64,000 bases of DNA. It comes from AP-15 sp963700185 (GTDB lineage Bacteria > Pseudomonadota > Alphaproteobacteria > ATCC43930 > CGMCC-115725). Made by a program: the position numbers and the translations under genes. Numbering within the stretch: position 1 is the first letter of the stretch; each line of letters opens with the position of its first letter. Positions 28,630 through 38,608 of this stretch are shown here, in pieces. The notes below the pieces were generated by a model. That model worked only from the letters and a program-made list of their open reading frames with translations. It searched no databases and was not told where the DNA came from. Location: positions 1 through 64,000 of the forward strand of contig CAVOWP010000015.1 of NCBI GenBank assembly GCA_963700185.1, given 5' to 3'.

Positions 28630-30186
28630 TCAAAAAGGGGTGAAGGCGGGTGGCTTCAAGGTCCCGACGCAGGACGTGTCGGGGGTGCTTGGATCGGTGA
28701 GGAATGATGTGATGACCGTCTGGGCGCACGGCGATTGAGGTGCCACGACATGCCCGATGCCGGGGATGCTGATGATCGTCGCTTTTGACAGCTTTGCGGC
28801 CGCGGCCTCCGCCCCGGCAAGTGACGTCAACGTGTCGAAGCTGCCAGAGATGAGGAGCGTCGGAATGCTGCTGGCCACCGGCTGGTGCATTGCCTCCGGG
28901 GCGGCGGGAACCTTCCAGACGTCGCGGCAGTCCTGGTTGATGTAGGCCCAGCCGCCGACGCCCTCGCCTTGGATCGACGCCGGATAGTCCGGAAACGCCT
29001 GCCTGCCTGCCGCGGCGAGGTCCGCCTGCGTCGCGAACGGGTAGTCTTCCCGACAGCTGACGCCATAGGACAGCCCGTAGCCGAGGGCAGGCACATCCGG
29101 ACCGGGCGGCGGCGCCCGGCCTGCCCGATCCTTAGCGATCGCCTCGACTGAATCGGCGCGTCTGGCAGCGAGCCCATCGATCCGATTCGGCGCAGCCTTC
29201 AGCAGAGGCACGGCGTAGTTCTGGTTGCGCAGCCAGTCGACTAGTGCCCCGCCGTCGAGGACGAGTTTGACGTCTCCGCCGGTCGCCGGGTCGCTGACGG
29301 TCGTGGTGAGCGGCTCGGCCTCGAGTTTGTTGACCAGTCGGGTGAAGGTTTCTTCGAGATGCGGGTGGGCGGCGTTGCAGGCCGTTTCCGCCGCACAGGC
29401 GTGGAAGAGGTTGTCAAAGCCGGCGCCCGTGATCGGCCAAGTTCCAGGGATGGTGTAGGTCGTCGGTAAGACCGAATCGAGCACGACGCTGCGGATGCCG
29501 TCGGGGTGGTCGCGGATCAGCGTCTGCGCCAGGTAGGAGCCATATGAGGTCCCGTAGACATTCCACGCGGCAATGCCGAGCACCTTGCGGAGGTCGGCGA
29601 AATCAGCGGCACTTTCGGTCGAATTGTAGGCGCTAAGGTCAGCGCCGGTGGCGGCGAGTTCTCGGTGGCAGGCTTCCGTCGCCGCCAGATGGGCGCGCTC
29701 GGTCGCCGCGGAATAGAAGCGCAGGCTGAGAAGCTCTCTGGCGAAATCGTCGGTGGGCGCGCAGGTAAGCGCCGGCTCCGAGAACATCGTGCCACGCTGG
29801 CTCACCACCACGATGTCCCGGTCGCGGATGAAGTCGCCAGCGATGAGCCCGTTGACCTCCAGGGGGGCGATGTCGCCTGGCCCGCCTGCCAGATAGACAA
29901 CGGGATCGGCCCGCTTCTCCGGTGAGCGCGCAGGGTACTTCGCAACCATGAGCCGAATTGTGCGGCCGGTCGGCCGGCTACGATTTTCTAGTACGACGAG
30001 GTAGCCGCAGCTCGCTTTGGCCAGTTCGTCGGCCCCCGGCAGTTTCGGGCACGGGGCGGGCTCGAAACGCGGCACCTGACCTGTGGCCGTCGGCACGTCT
30101 TGCGCGGAAACCGCTGGGGCGAGGAATGTCAAGCCTGACACGACGATCGGGGCAAATCCGTCTCGGAGCGCACAGACCGATCGCAT
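28630..30186 (-). CDS. Secreted alpha/beta hydrolase (TAP/prolyl aminopeptidase type)
   Basis: About 518 residues from ATG 30186, chosen because it places a signal peptide (FAPIVVSGLTFLAPAVSA) at the N-terminus; ATG 30246 is possible. The hydrolase fold shows the oxyanion segment VVYLAGGPGD, nucleophile elbow YGTSYGSYLAQ, the acid LLISGSFDTLT and His in IPGIGHVVAPQ, with Cys pairs (CAAETACNAA, CREDYPF, QDC) that suit the periplasm. This layout, with a TAP-like C-terminal domain, is that of S33-type aminopeptidases or esterases acting on small peptides or amides. Intact; no partner genes nearby. Confidence 0.85.
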   Translation of the reverse strand: MRSVCALRDGFAPIVVSGLTFLAPAVSAQDVPTATGQVPRFEPAPCPKLPGADELAKASCGYLVVLENRSRPTGRTIRLMVAKYPARSPEKRADPVVYLAGGPGDIAPLEVNGLIAGDFIRDRDIVVVSQRGTMFSEPALTCAPTDDFARELLSLRFYSAATERAHLAATEACHRELAATGADLSAYNSTESAADFADLRKVLGIAAWNVYGTSYGSYLAQTLIRDHPDGIRSVVLDSVLPTTYTIPGTWPITGAGFDNLFHACAAETACNAAHPHLEETFTRLVNKLEAEPLTTTVSDPATGGDVKLVLDGGALVDWLRNQNYAVPLLKAAPNRIDGLAARRADSVEAIAKDRAGRAPPPGPDVPALGYGLSYGVSCREDYPFATQADLAAAGRQAFPDYPASIQGEGVGGWAYINQDCRDVWKVPAAPEAMHQPVASSIPTLLISGSFDTLTSLAGAEAAAAKLSKATIISIPGIGHVVAPQSPCAQTVITSFLTDPSTPDTSCVGTLKPPAFTPF

Positions 30187-30320
30187 TGCTGCTGTCCATC
30201 CAACGTTTGAATTATAGCACACCGCCACGGCCGGCATGGCATTCACGGCGCTGGCGTCGGCGTGTGCGACAGCGAAGACGGCTGTGTTCGAATCGAGTCC
30301 TTTACTGGTCGCCCCGCAAT

Positions 30321-31407
30321 CTACTCCGCTGCCGCGCGGCTTGCGGCAGCGTCTGGGTGGAGCACATGGCGGATGCGCGGCACGACCTCTTCACCGAATC
30401 GGGTCATGGAGCGCTCAAGCATGTCGTAGGGCATTGCGCCGAGCTTGAAGATCAGCGCCAGACCCATCAGGTCGAGCTGCCCAGCGATGCGCAGAATGGC
30501 TTTCGCGACCGTTTCCGGGCTGCCAATTAGCACCATGTCATTGGCGACAATTTCCTCGAAGCTCATCCCATGCAGCATCGGTGCTTGGTGGCGCCAGAAA
30601 TCGTAGCTGTCGGGCAGTCTGCCGCCTTGCGTGAACTGCGTATAACGGTTCCATAGTTCCCAGTATTGCAGCAGATAGGACTGCGCCTCGGCACGGGCGC
30701 GGGTGTCGCTATCGGCGACATAGATCTCGCGCATCAGATAGAGCCGCGCCGCCGGGGCGTGTCCGTGCGCAACCTGGACCTCGCGGTAGAGCGCCTGATC
30801 GCGCCGTGCCCGATCGACCAGCGCATCGATCTGGGCAAACGGGATATCGTGCGCGGCCGCCCAGCGCAGTGATTCCTCGCTCTGCGCGCTGACCAGGAAC
30901 GGCGGGTACGGCCGCTGAACCAGCGGCGGCGACAGCGGCCCGTTCTTCACGACCGTCCAGTACTTGCCATGATGGACGAAGTTCTCGTCGGCCCAGATGC
31001 GGCGGATCAGATCGAACGACTCGACGAACATTTCGCGCGATTGCGCCTGGTCGACCCCGAAGGCTTCGAATTCGGGCGGGCGCAGGCCGCGGCCCAGGCC
31101 CAGGTCAAGGCGGCCCCCGGTCAGATTGTCGAGCATCGCCCCCTCCTCGGCGACGAGCAGCGGGTTCCGGAACGGCAGAATGTTGACCATGTTGGCAAAT
31201 CGGATGCGACGCGTCCTTTGTGACGCGGCAGCGATCATCAGATTTGGCGACGGCGTCGCCGACGGCTGGAGATGGTGCTCCAGAAACCACATCTGATCGA
31301 TGCCGATGCGCTCGGCCAGTTCCGCTTCTTCGAGCTGGCGCCGGAACAACTCCTGATGCGGTCGAGTGTTCGCGCGGCGTGGTGGTCGACCAGATCGCAA
31401 GCCTCAT
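30321..31407 (-). CDS. LLM-class flavin-dependent oxidoreductase, N-terminus shifted
   Basis: About 360 residues of a bacterial luciferase-like monooxygenase: QMWFLEHHLQPSATPSPNLM, RIRFANMVNILPFRNPLLVA, LTGGRLDLGLGRGLRPPEF, RRIWADENFVHHGKYWTV and PPFLVSAQSEESLRWAA. It uses reduced FMN (or F420) to oxidise an unknown small molecule. The best start, MRLAIW at 31407, is in a different frame from the body; the native order MRLAIW-DHHAAR-ANTRPHQELF needs two frame changes within 40 bases, so the gene may be mildly damaged or misread at its 5' end. The body alone is open from a TTG at 31400. Confidence 0.8.
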
Positions 31408-31884
31408 CGGTTCCCCTCATCATGAATGCTGAAAGGGATGCTGCTGCGTCATGCTCCTCGCCGCAGCAGGCCGCGTCAACTACCAGATCGCGCGGCGAGC
31501 GCGGTTGGGGCGAACGCCGAGGTTGCCGCAGCGGATGTGGTCGGTTGCGTCGCTAACCTGAGCGAGAAGTAGCTCGTCGTATCGGATGCCGGAGGTGACT
31601 TTTTTCGCGAGAGGGACCGAGGGTTCGAATCCGTCTTCCTCCAGCAGCCAGTCTGTCTCAGCGGTGAACCCCGAGGCTGTAAGCGAAAAGTCCCGCACTT
31701 TGGCGGCGGTCTGCGGATGGCTGGGGACGTGAGAAGGGACGTGCAGGCTGCGAACCGGGACTCCTTCGCCCTTTCTCTCTGACGGGCATTGATGCAGTCC
31801 CACCTCCGAAAGTTCTGAGCGTTTGCAAATGACGCGCGGCCGCCGTGGAGCCGCGGCCTGGGCACATCTGTCCGCAGTTGCGGT
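31408..31884. other. Intergenic with one T-arm-like repeat
   Basis: No gene supported between the monooxygenase start and the recombinase end. The repeat copy at 31608-31665 is the only recognised element. Confidence 0.5.
31608..31665 (+). repeat. T-arm-like dispersed repeat, copy e
   Basis: GAGGGACCGAGGGTTCGAAT then CCGTCTTCCTCCAGCAGCCA and GTCTGTCTCAGCGGTGAACC. Same orientation as copies a and d. Confidence 0.75.
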
Positions 31885-33615
31885 TTAGCTTGCGAGCAGT
31901 TTGTGCTGCTCCGCCCAGTCCAGCGGTAGGTCAAATTCGGTCAGCCGCGTCGCGGTGAGATCGACGGATTGCCGGCCCTGCAGGATCGCCTCGACCAGCT
32001 GCGGGCTCAAGAAGGCGAGGCCAACGAGACGGCGAATGTAGCGCCGGGAAATGCCGTCACGCTTGGCCAAATCCTGGAGCGATCGGGCGCGGCCGGTGGC
32101 GAGCTCCTCAAACCAGGCGCGCCCGCGCGCAATCCCCTTGATCAGGGCCGGATCACATCTGGAGCTGTGCTTCTGCTGCGCTAATCCGGGCAGAACCAAT
32201 TTGGTTTCGGCACCGCGCCGCGTGAAGGCGGCTGCTGCCGTCAGTTCAACAGCGCTGTCACTCGCGGCCTCCGATGTGGATGACGGGACATCCCCGCCTA
32301 ACAGAAGGCCGCGTCGCAGCCTGATGATGATCGTCTTCTCATCGACAAGGATCTTCTCGACGAGCTCGCGAACGAGCTTTGCTCGTTCCCCCGGTGAGCC
32401 ACCTAGCGCCGCTGCCATACGGGCCGCCCGACTGAGCAGTTTCCGAAGCTGGTCGCTGGGCATGCCGGCCGCACCAAACCGCTCGACCAAGCTCGCCGGG
32501 CTGGTCAGCGCGTCGGCCAGAATCCTGATCACGGCCTCCTCTATCTCCCTGGCGGCAAGCCGCCAGCCTTGCGCGCGATCCGTTCCTGCCTCAGTGATTA
32601 GCGCAGCGGAGACGTAGTAGCGATAGCGTCGGCCCTTGTTGACGGTGTGTGATGGCGTGAGCCGCTCCCCCCGAGCATCGACCAGCAGGCCCGCCAGCAA
32701 GCTCGGCTCGGCTGCTTTAGCCCTGCGCCGATGGTCCCTCGTATTGGCTGCGAGCTGGTCCCGAACAGTGGACCAGCTTTCATCGTCGATCAGCGCCGGA
32801 TGCTGGCCGGGGTAAAGCTGGTCTTTATGGGCAATCTGGCCAGTGTAGATCGGGTTCGAGAGCAGCGTGTAGAGATGACCGCGCGAAAAGGGCTTGCCGC
32901 CGCGCTCGGCACCATTGCCCGTTGTGCTGCGTTTCGTCCGAAGCCCGAGGCGGTCGACCTCCTCCTTGACCCGGCGCACGCAGCCGAGCTCACGATAGAG
33001 GGCGAAGATCCGGCGCACCGTCTCGGCTTCGGCATGGTTGACGACCAGCACACGCCCGCTCGCGTCATAGCCCAGCGGCACATTGCCGCCCATCCACATG
33101 CCCTTCTTCTTCGAGGCGGCGATCTTGTCGCGGATGCGTTCGCCGGTGACCTCCCGCTCGAACTGCGCAAAGGACAACAGCACATTGAGCGTGAGGCGCC
33201 CCATCGAGCTCGTCGTATTGAATTGCTGGGTCACTGAGACGAATGACACATCCTGCGCGTCGAAGAGCTCGACGAGCCGGGCAAAATCCGCCAGCGACCG
33301 GGTGAGCCGGTCGACCTTGTAGACGACCACGATGTCGATCCGGCCGGCCTGGATATCTGCGATCAAGTTTTGCAGCGCAGGTCGCTCTACACTACCGCCC
33401 GAGAACCCACCGTCGTCATAGCGGGTTCTGACCGATACCCAGCCCTCGTTACGCTGGCTGCGGATGAAGGCCTCGCAGGCTTCGCGCTGCGCGGCCAGCG
33501 AGTTGAATTCCTGTTCGAGCCCTTCCTCGGAGGATTTACGGGTGTAGATCGCGCAACGCTTACGGCCGGTGTCACCCAGCGGCATCGCTGATTTCCACTG
33601 GCTCGGCGGGGCCAT
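31885..33615 (-). CDS. Large serine recombinase
   Basis: 576 residues (566 from the internal ATG 33585, which overlaps the upstream gene less). The resolvase domain begins KRCAIYTRKSSEEGLEQEFN with catalytic Ser28, and continues YDDGGFSGGSVERPALQNL, VYKVDRLTRSLADFARLVEL, QFNTTSSMGRLTLNVLLSFA and QFEREVTGERIRDKIA. The recombinase domain (GVPLGYD-like KKKGMWMGGNVPLGYDASGR, then HLYTLLSNPIYTGQIAHKDQ) and a long helical C-terminus follow. Such enzymes catalyse site-specific integration, excision or inversion through a 5'-phosphoserine link. It follows DUF3489 and DUF2924 genes with short overlaps, a recurrent alphaproteobacterial trio. Partial copies are at 45340 and 48838. Confidence 0.92.
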   Translation of the reverse strand: MAPPSQWKSAMPLGDTGRKRCAIYTRKSSEEGLEQEFNSLAAQREACEAFIRSQRNEGWVSVRTRYDDGGFSGGSVERPALQNLIADIQAGRIDIVVVYKVDRLTRSLADFARLVELFDAQDVSFVSVTQQFNTTSSMGRLTLNVLLSFAQFEREVTGERIRDKIAASKKKGMWMGGNVPLGYDASGRVLVVNHAEAETVRRIFALYRELGCVRRVKEEVDRLGLRTKRSTTGNGAERGGKPFSRGHLYTLLSNPIYTGQIAHKDQLYPGQHPALIDDESWSTVRDQLAANTRDHRRRAKAAEPSLLAGLLVDARGERLTPSHTVNKGRRYRYYVSAALITEAGTDRAQGWRLAAREIEEAVIRILADALTSPASLVERFGAAGMPSDQLRKLLSRAARMAAALGGSPGERAKLVRELVEKILVDEKTIIIRLRRGLLLGGDVPSSTSEAASDSAVELTAAAAFTRRGAETKLVLPGLAQQKHSSRCDPALIKGIARGRAWFEELATGRARSLQDLAKRDGISRRYIRRLVGLAFLSPQLVEAILQGRQSVDLTATRLTEFDLPLDWAEQHKLLAS

Positions 33616-34093
33616 GCACTTGCGAGGAGCGGCGGGCGGCGGTCCGGTTCGGCTTCAACCCGAAGAAGAGCGGCCCTGACCACGCGGTGCCGGTGATCTT
33701 TTTCGCCAGGGCGGATAGCGAGCGGTATTGCCTGTTCTGCCAGAGGAAGCCGTCATCGAGCACCAGCACGCCATAGGTTCGACCCTGCCATTCCCTCATC
33801 AGCCGGGTTCCGGGCTTCAGCTCGGGGCGAGAAGGCGTGCTGGCGCCCCCGATCCGGTTGAACTGCTGTGCCATTTGGCGGAGCTCGCGCAGCCGCGCCG
33901 GGCGGAGCACGCCAAGGGCGACTTCCTGCATCCGGTATGCCACGGCTCGTAGCAGCAGCTCGCGGCTGAGGTTAGCGGTCGCCTGTGTTTTGTAGAGACC
34001 ACGCCACTGCTGACGCAGTTCGCCGATGTCGAGAATGGGGAGGCGCGAGAGCGCCTCCCGGCAGGCCGTAGCGTCTCGGATCCCGCGGTTCAT
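33572..34093 (-). CDS. DUF2924 domain protein
   Basis: 173 residues from ATG 34093, whose ATGA overlaps the stop of the DUF3489 gene. Recognisable DUF2924 segments: LPILDIGELRQQWRGLYKTQ, LRELRQMAQQFNRIGG, GTRLMREWQGRTYGVLVLDD and RSLSALAKKITGTAWSGPLF. The C-terminal half resembles a small DNA-binding fold with repeated short strands. Always found beside large serine recombinases in related genomes by my recollection, so a role as accessory or directionality factor is plausible but unproven. It overlaps the recombinase start, indicating translational coupling. Confidence 0.85.
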   Translation of the reverse strand: MNRGIRDATACREALSRLPILDIGELRQQWRGLYKTQATANLSRELLLRAVAYRMQEVALGVLRPARLRELRQMAQQFNRIGGASTPSRPELKPGTRLMREWQGRTYGVLVLDDGFLWQNRQYRSLSALAKKITGTAWSGPLFFGLKPNRTAARRSSQVHGPAEPVEISDAAG

Positions 34094-34554
34094 GCCCGCT
34101 CCGAGACAGCGATGCGATAGACCCGGCCGCGCTCCTCTTGGGCCGAAGCAAGGGTGAGCCCGAGCTTCTTCTTCAGCGTTCCGGAGAAGACGCCGCGCAC
34201 GGTGTGCCGCTGCCAACCCGTCGCGCTCGCCACCTCATCGACCGTGGCCCCCTCAGGGCGGCGCAGCATCGCAATCACCGCGTCCTTCTTCGAAGGGCGC
34301 TTCTCGTCGGATTGGGGTTCCGGCAATGTCTCGATCGCCGACCACAGCTCATCCACCAGCGCGTCGCGGTCGCCGACTTTCTTGCGCTTCTCGACGTCGG
34401 GCAGAGCGTTCCACAGGGCCAGCAGCCACTTGCCGCTGAGCCGGGCCGCGTGCAGTTCCTCGTTCGACGCGACGACAATCTCGCCCTCATCCACTGCCGC
34501 CGGCGGCTCGCGGCAGAGGGTAATTCCATCATTGCCAATGATGTAGATACGCAT
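34090..34554 (-). CDS. DUF3489 domain protein
   Basis: 154 residues, first gene of the three-gene recombinase operon; AGGAGACCCCGCCA precedes the ATG. The N-terminus (MRIYIIGNDGITLCREPPAA) contains a short strand-rich part, and the C-terminus has the DUF3489 winged-helix signature KKDAVIAMLRRPEGATVDEV, ASATGWQRHTVRGVFSGTLK and KKLGLTLASAQEERGRVYRI. It probably binds DNA and may regulate the operon or assist recombination. Intact. Confidence 0.85.
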   Translation of the reverse strand: MRIYIIGNDGITLCREPPAAVDEGEIVVASNEELHAARLSGKWLLALWNALPDVEKRKKVGDRDALVDELWSAIETLPEPQSDEKRPSKKDAVIAMLRRPEGATVDEVASATGWQRHTVRGVFSGTLKKKLGLTLASAQEERGRVYRIAVSERA

Positions 34555-34881
34555 TGGCGGGGTCTCCTATTTGCGCCGGCCCAGTGCCGGCGGTGACCAC
34601 ACTCACGCTCTGGTCGCGGCGCAAAGCCACTCTTTTCCGGATAATCTTGTGGCGTTGTTCGGCTACAGCTGAGCATGAGATTGCTCAGCCGAAACCGTGC
34701 GATCCGCGATAGTGATATTCGGCAATCGGCCGATGATCCTCCGCTAAAGGGGGAAGTCGCTTAAAGACGATAGACTGTTGAATCACGCCACTCTGCCGTT
34801 GCACTGCGTGCATCGTAGTGATAGACGCCGAGTAGTTTGATCGATCCTGATCAGCCTTTACTCTGTCTCAACGGTAAAAGA

Positions 34882-35313
34882 ATGTCGACATTGGACGAGA
34901 TCACCAAACAGAAGCAGCGGATCGGTGAGGCGCTCGCGCGCATCGATGCACAGCGCGAGAAGCTCACTGGCCAGTTCGGCGAACTGGAGGCGGCTGAGCG
35001 GGTGCTCGCGCGCTACAGCAAGAGCATGCCGGCAAGAAAGATTGCCTCAGCCAAGACGCCGACCACGGCGACGAAGGCCGCTGCTGCACCGCGACCAAGA
35101 CGCCGGCGCACTAGGGCCGAAGAACCAGCTGGCGGCAAGCGCACCGCATCCACCCTCGGTGATCAGGTGCTTGCTTTGGCAAAGGGCAAGACGCCGCGGG
35201 AAATCGCCGCTGCATGCAAGGGAGCTCGCCCGAACCATGTCGGCGCCGCCATTGCTCGCTACAAGCGGGCTGGCCGCATCGAAGAGCGCGACGGGAAGCT
35301 TTACGCGACGTAG
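34882..35313 (+). CDS. Coiled-coil plus HTH-like basic protein
   Basis: 143 residues from ATG 34882. Residues about 1-50 form a coiled coil (LDEITKQKQRIGEALARIDA, QREKLTGQFGELEAAERVL); the middle is a basic Ala/Pro/Arg linker (PRPRRRRTRAEEP); the C-terminus is helix-turn-helix-like (LALAKGKTPREIAAACKGAR, VGAAIARYKRAGRIEERDGK). It is divergent from the DUF3489-DUF2924-recombinase operon, 330 bases away, and may be a fourth member of that module. No characterised family named. Confidence 0.6.
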   Translation: MSTLDEITKQKQRIGEALARIDAQREKLTGQFGELEAAERVLARYSKSMPARKIASAKTPTTATKAAAAPRPRRRRTRAEEPAGGKRTASTLGDQVLALAKGKTPREIAAACKGARPNHVGAAIARYKRAGRIEERDGKLYAT

Positions 35314-35379
35314 ACGACGGTGACGGTGCAGCGCACCGCAGTGTGATAGCGGAATAAAAAGCCGGCCGGGCCGCTTACG

Positions 35380-35690
35380 TCGCGGTGCCGCCGCAGCTTG
35401 GGCCTTGTCCGCGGCCCGCGCTATGCATTATGGACGAAGATCGGCGCTCATCTCGGCGACATGACGGCGTACGTCGGGGTGATAGGCGAGCGGCTGAGCA
35501 TAACCTTCCGGTTGGCGGGAGTGGACGACCCTGCGCAACTCGCATCGAAGCGAACATCTTGCGACCGGTGACTCGGTACCCGCCATCGGCCCGCCGCGCC
35601 CGCGCCTTCAGCGGCCGTTCGCCGATCAGCGAAGTGGTGACCGGCTCGGAGAAATTGCCGGCGATTAGCTTGCCCGGCATTGTCACGGAA
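35380..35690 (-). pseudogene. Acyl-CoA dehydrogenase fragment
   Basis: Minus strand SLIGERPLKARARRADGGYR followed by VTGRKMFAS matches the middle beta domain of acyl-CoA dehydrogenases; a second, offset frame gives AQPLAYHPDVRRHVAEMSAD, which fits the following helical part. Both flanks are missing, the right one at the IS6 left end. Confidence 0.6.
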
Positions 35691-36483
35691 ACGAGGGGTC
35701 GGGAGTGAGCGGCGTATCGGATAGGATCTCGGCATGACCGTGATCTCTTATCGCCGCCATCGGTTCCCGCCGTCGATTATCCAGCACGCGATCTGGCTGT
35801 ACCTGCGCTTCACGCTGAGCTACCGGGACGTGGAGGATCTCCTGGCAGAGCGCGGGCTGGACATCTCCTACGAAACGGTGCGGCGTTGGGTGCTGAAATT
35901 TGGTCCTCTGATCGCCCGCACGCTGCGGCAGAGCCGCCCGCGGCCGAGTGACCGATGGCACCTCGACGAGATGGTGGTTCGGATCGCCGGCAGGCGGATG
36001 TATCTGTGGCGGGCCGTGGACCACGAGGGAGAGGTCCTCGATATGCTGGTTCAGCGCCGGCGGGACAAATGCGCAGCGCTGCGGCTGATGCGCAAGCTGC
36101 TCAGGAAACAAGGGTTCGCGCCGAGATTGCTCGTAACCGACAAGCTGCGTTCCTACGGCTCGGCATTCCGTCAATTGGGACTGACCTGCCCGCATGAACA
36201 AGGGCTCAGGCGAAACAATCGGGCAGAGAACTCGCATCAGGTGGTGCGACGACGTGAGCGCAAGGTGCAACGATTCAAATCAGCTCGATCCGCCCAGCGC
36301 TTCCTCAGCATGCACGCTGCCGTCCACAACACCTTCAACCTTCAACGCCATCTCGTCTCGCGATCGACGCTCCGGATCTTCCGAGGCGAGGCAGCGAACC
36401 AATGGCGGAATGCGGTCGCGGCGGGGTGATGCGCGTCCTGCTTCGGGCTCGTTTTGCCCGACAGAAGTTAATCTGACAATGCC
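35676..36483 (+). mobile_element. IS6-family element, 808 bp
   Basis: Terminal inverted repeats GGCATTGTCA (35676-35685) and TGACAATGCC (36474-36483) bracket an intact transposase. The flanking octamers (GCTTGCCC left, CCGGTCAG right) do not match, so no target duplication is seen; the element joins an acyl-CoA dehydrogenase fragment to a truncated tcmP gene, as expected after IS26-like deletion or cointegrate resolution. Confidence 0.8.
35734..36429 (+). CDS. IS6-family transposase
   Basis: 231 residues, intact. N-terminal HTH (YRDVEDLLAERGLDISYETV), and the DDE catalytic triad in WHLDEMVVRI, LVTDKLRSYGSA and NNRAENSHQVVRRRERKVQR. The end IFRGEAANQWRNA is typical of the family. Acts by replicative (cointegrate) or conservative targeted transposition. 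Confidence 0.93.
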   Translation: MTVISYRRHRFPPSIIQHAIWLYLRFTLSYRDVEDLLAERGLDISYETVRRWVLKFGPLIARTLRQSRPRPSDRWHLDEMVVRIAGRRMYLWRAVDHEGEVLDMLVQRRRDKCAALRLMRKLLRKQGFAPRLLVTDKLRSYGSAFRQLGLTCPHEQGLRRNNRAENSHQVVRRRERKVQRFKSARSAQRFLSMHAAVHNTFNLQRHLVSRSTLRIFRGEAANQWRNAVAAG

Positions 36484-36823
36484 CCGGTCAGATATTGATT
36501 GCAGTCGCCGGTATGAATGTGAACGTTGGGCCGATCGCCGCAGATAGCCCGGAGATAATCGGTTTTGTCGGCGTTGAGATCGATAAAATAAAACGCGTCG
36601 AACGGCGGCGTGATCTTCAGGGCGCGCGCCGGACTGGCCTCGATCGGAGCCTTCGTCCTTTTCGAGACGTGAACGCCGGCGCCGCTGAAGCCATCGATGT
36701 AATATTTCTCGAGGTTGGGGGTCTTGGCGAAGGCCTTGGTGTAGGCCGCGCCGTACTTTTGGATGATCTCGAGCTTAAGCTCCGACCACGCGCCGATTGC
36801 ATCTAACTTGAACGGAGGGTTCG

Positions 36824-36827
<4 letters not shown>
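36484..36827 (-). pseudogene. tcmP: Three-Cys-motif partner protein TcmP, truncated by IS6
   Basis: From ATG 36827 the frame gives about 115 residues: GAWSELKLEIIQKYGAAYTK, KYYIDGFSGAGVHVSKRTKA, FDAFYFIDLNADKTDYLRAI and VHIHTGDCNQYLT, the SAM-methyltransferase-like N-terminal half of TcmP proteins (usual length roughly 300 or more). The IS6 end supplies GALSD and a stop. TcmP genes are found next to a three-Cys-motif (DUF5131, Gp37/Gp68) gene, as here, where the ATG overlaps that gene's TGA by ATGA. Function of the pair is not established; phage-related or defence-like distribution. Not functional as truncated. Confidence 0.75.
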
Positions 36828-37588
<761 letters not shown>

Positions 37589-37762
37589 AATTATTCAAAC
37601 CGACTGCGTGTACCGTCGCGACGGCGGGGATGGTTGTAGAAGATGTTCGAATTTCGTTCTTCGAAGATTCGCACGTTCGAAGCTGAGGTGTCCAGTTCGA
37701 CGGATGGGATAAGGGTGGAAAATGCTCACCATGGAAGCTTATCGTATTGATTTGAATAACTA

Positions 37763-37784
37763 ATTGAAATGGCGTTGCAATTCA
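37763..37784 (+). promoter_or_regulatory. Inverted TTGAA/TTCAA site upstream of DUF6088 gene
   Basis: TTGAA at 37763 and TTCAA at 37780 form an inverted repeat with a 12-base spacer, and further TTGAA copies lie at 37751 and 37787. Located 40-70 bases before the antitoxin-like gene in an AT-rich stretch, so it is a candidate autoregulatory operator. Confidence 0.35.
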
Positions 37785-37822
37785 ACCTTGAATGTCGTAT
37801 CTTGACAACAGGAGAAGGTGCC

Positions 37823-38290
37823 ATGAGACCCGAAACCCTGGAAGAGCGGCTGTTGAAGCGCATCGACCGCAAGCGCGGCGATGTGTTTCTGCGGGCCGAT
37901 TTCGAGGATCTCGGCGGTTACGACCAGGTCGGGCGCGTGCTGCGGAAGATCGTGCGCGAGGGCCGTCTTGTGAGAGTAGGGCAGGGGCTCTACGCGCGTG
38001 CCCGTCCGTCGATCACCAGCGGCGAGCCGCTGCCGGCAAGAGGGCTAACGACCTTGACCGAAGCACTGGGCCGGGTCGGCATCGAGAGGGTGCCGACGCG
38101 CCTCGAGCGGGCCTACAACGCCGGTGAGACAACGCAGGTGCCGACCGGCCGCGTCGTCGGCGTCACGTGTCGGGTGCGGCGCAAGGTGGGCTATGGCGGG
38201 TTCAATCTGAGTTTCGAGCGTGCCGGAACGGCCCCTCGTAGAGGAGGTCGCGCCCCGGCGAAATTTGACCGGAAGGGGCCGAAAGCCTAG
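37823..38290 (+). CDS. DUF6088/AbiEi-like antitoxin-type regulator
   Basis: 155 residues from ATG 37823, preceded by AGGAGAAGG. The N-terminal winged helix reads LLKRIDRKRGDVFLRADFED, LGGYDQVGRVLRKIVREGRL and VRVGQGLYARARPS; the second half (GVTCRVRRKVGYGGFNLSFE) is beta-rich and basic. This is the DUF6088 arrangement related to AbiEi-type antitoxins of type IV toxin-antitoxin systems. The next gene, 25 bases downstream, encodes a nucleotidyltransferase, matching an AbiEi-AbiEii-like layout, although that gene pairs even better with the HEPN gene after it. May regulate all three genes. Confidence 0.75.
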   Translation: MRPETLEERLLKRIDRKRGDVFLRADFEDLGGYDQVGRVLRKIVREGRLVRVGQGLYARARPSITSGEPLPARGLTTLTEALGRVGIERVPTRLERAYNAGETTQVPTGRVVGVTCRVRRKVGYGGFNLSFERAGTAPRRGGRAPAKFDRKGPKA

Positions 38291-38314
38291 ATTCCCGGAC
38301 GAGGAGCCGGCCGG

Positions 38315-38608
38315 ATGCAGCGCGACGAAGCCATAACGAAACTAAGAGACCATGAGGCCGAGCTTCGGCAGCTTGGGGTCCAGCATCTTTATTTGTTCGG
38401 CTCGACGGCGCGCGGGGAGGCGGGCGAGGATTCCGACGTCGATCTGTTCTTCGATTACGAAAGAGGCACGCTTGGCCTTTTCGAATTAATGGACGTGAAG
38501 GAGCAGACCTCGCGTATCCTCGGCCGCAAGGCTGACATCATGACCCGCGACGGCCTGCACAAGGTTCTGCGGTCGCGCATCGAAGCGTCGGCGCTGCAAG
38601 TGTTCTGA
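38315..38608 (+). CDS. MNT-type nucleotidyltransferase (antitoxin)
   Basis: 97 residues: LFGSTARGEAGEDSDVDLFF carries the GS and DxD metal-binding motifs of minimal nucleotidyltransferases. In MNT-HEPN systems this protein AMPylates and silences the HEPN toxin. It overlaps the start of the HEPN gene by one base (TGATG). Intact, unlike its partner. Confidence 0.85.
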   Translation: MQRDEAITKLRDHEAELRQLGVQHLYLFGSTARGEAGEDSDVDLFFDYERGTLGLFELMDVKEQTSRILGRKADIMTRDGLHKVLRSRIEASALQVF

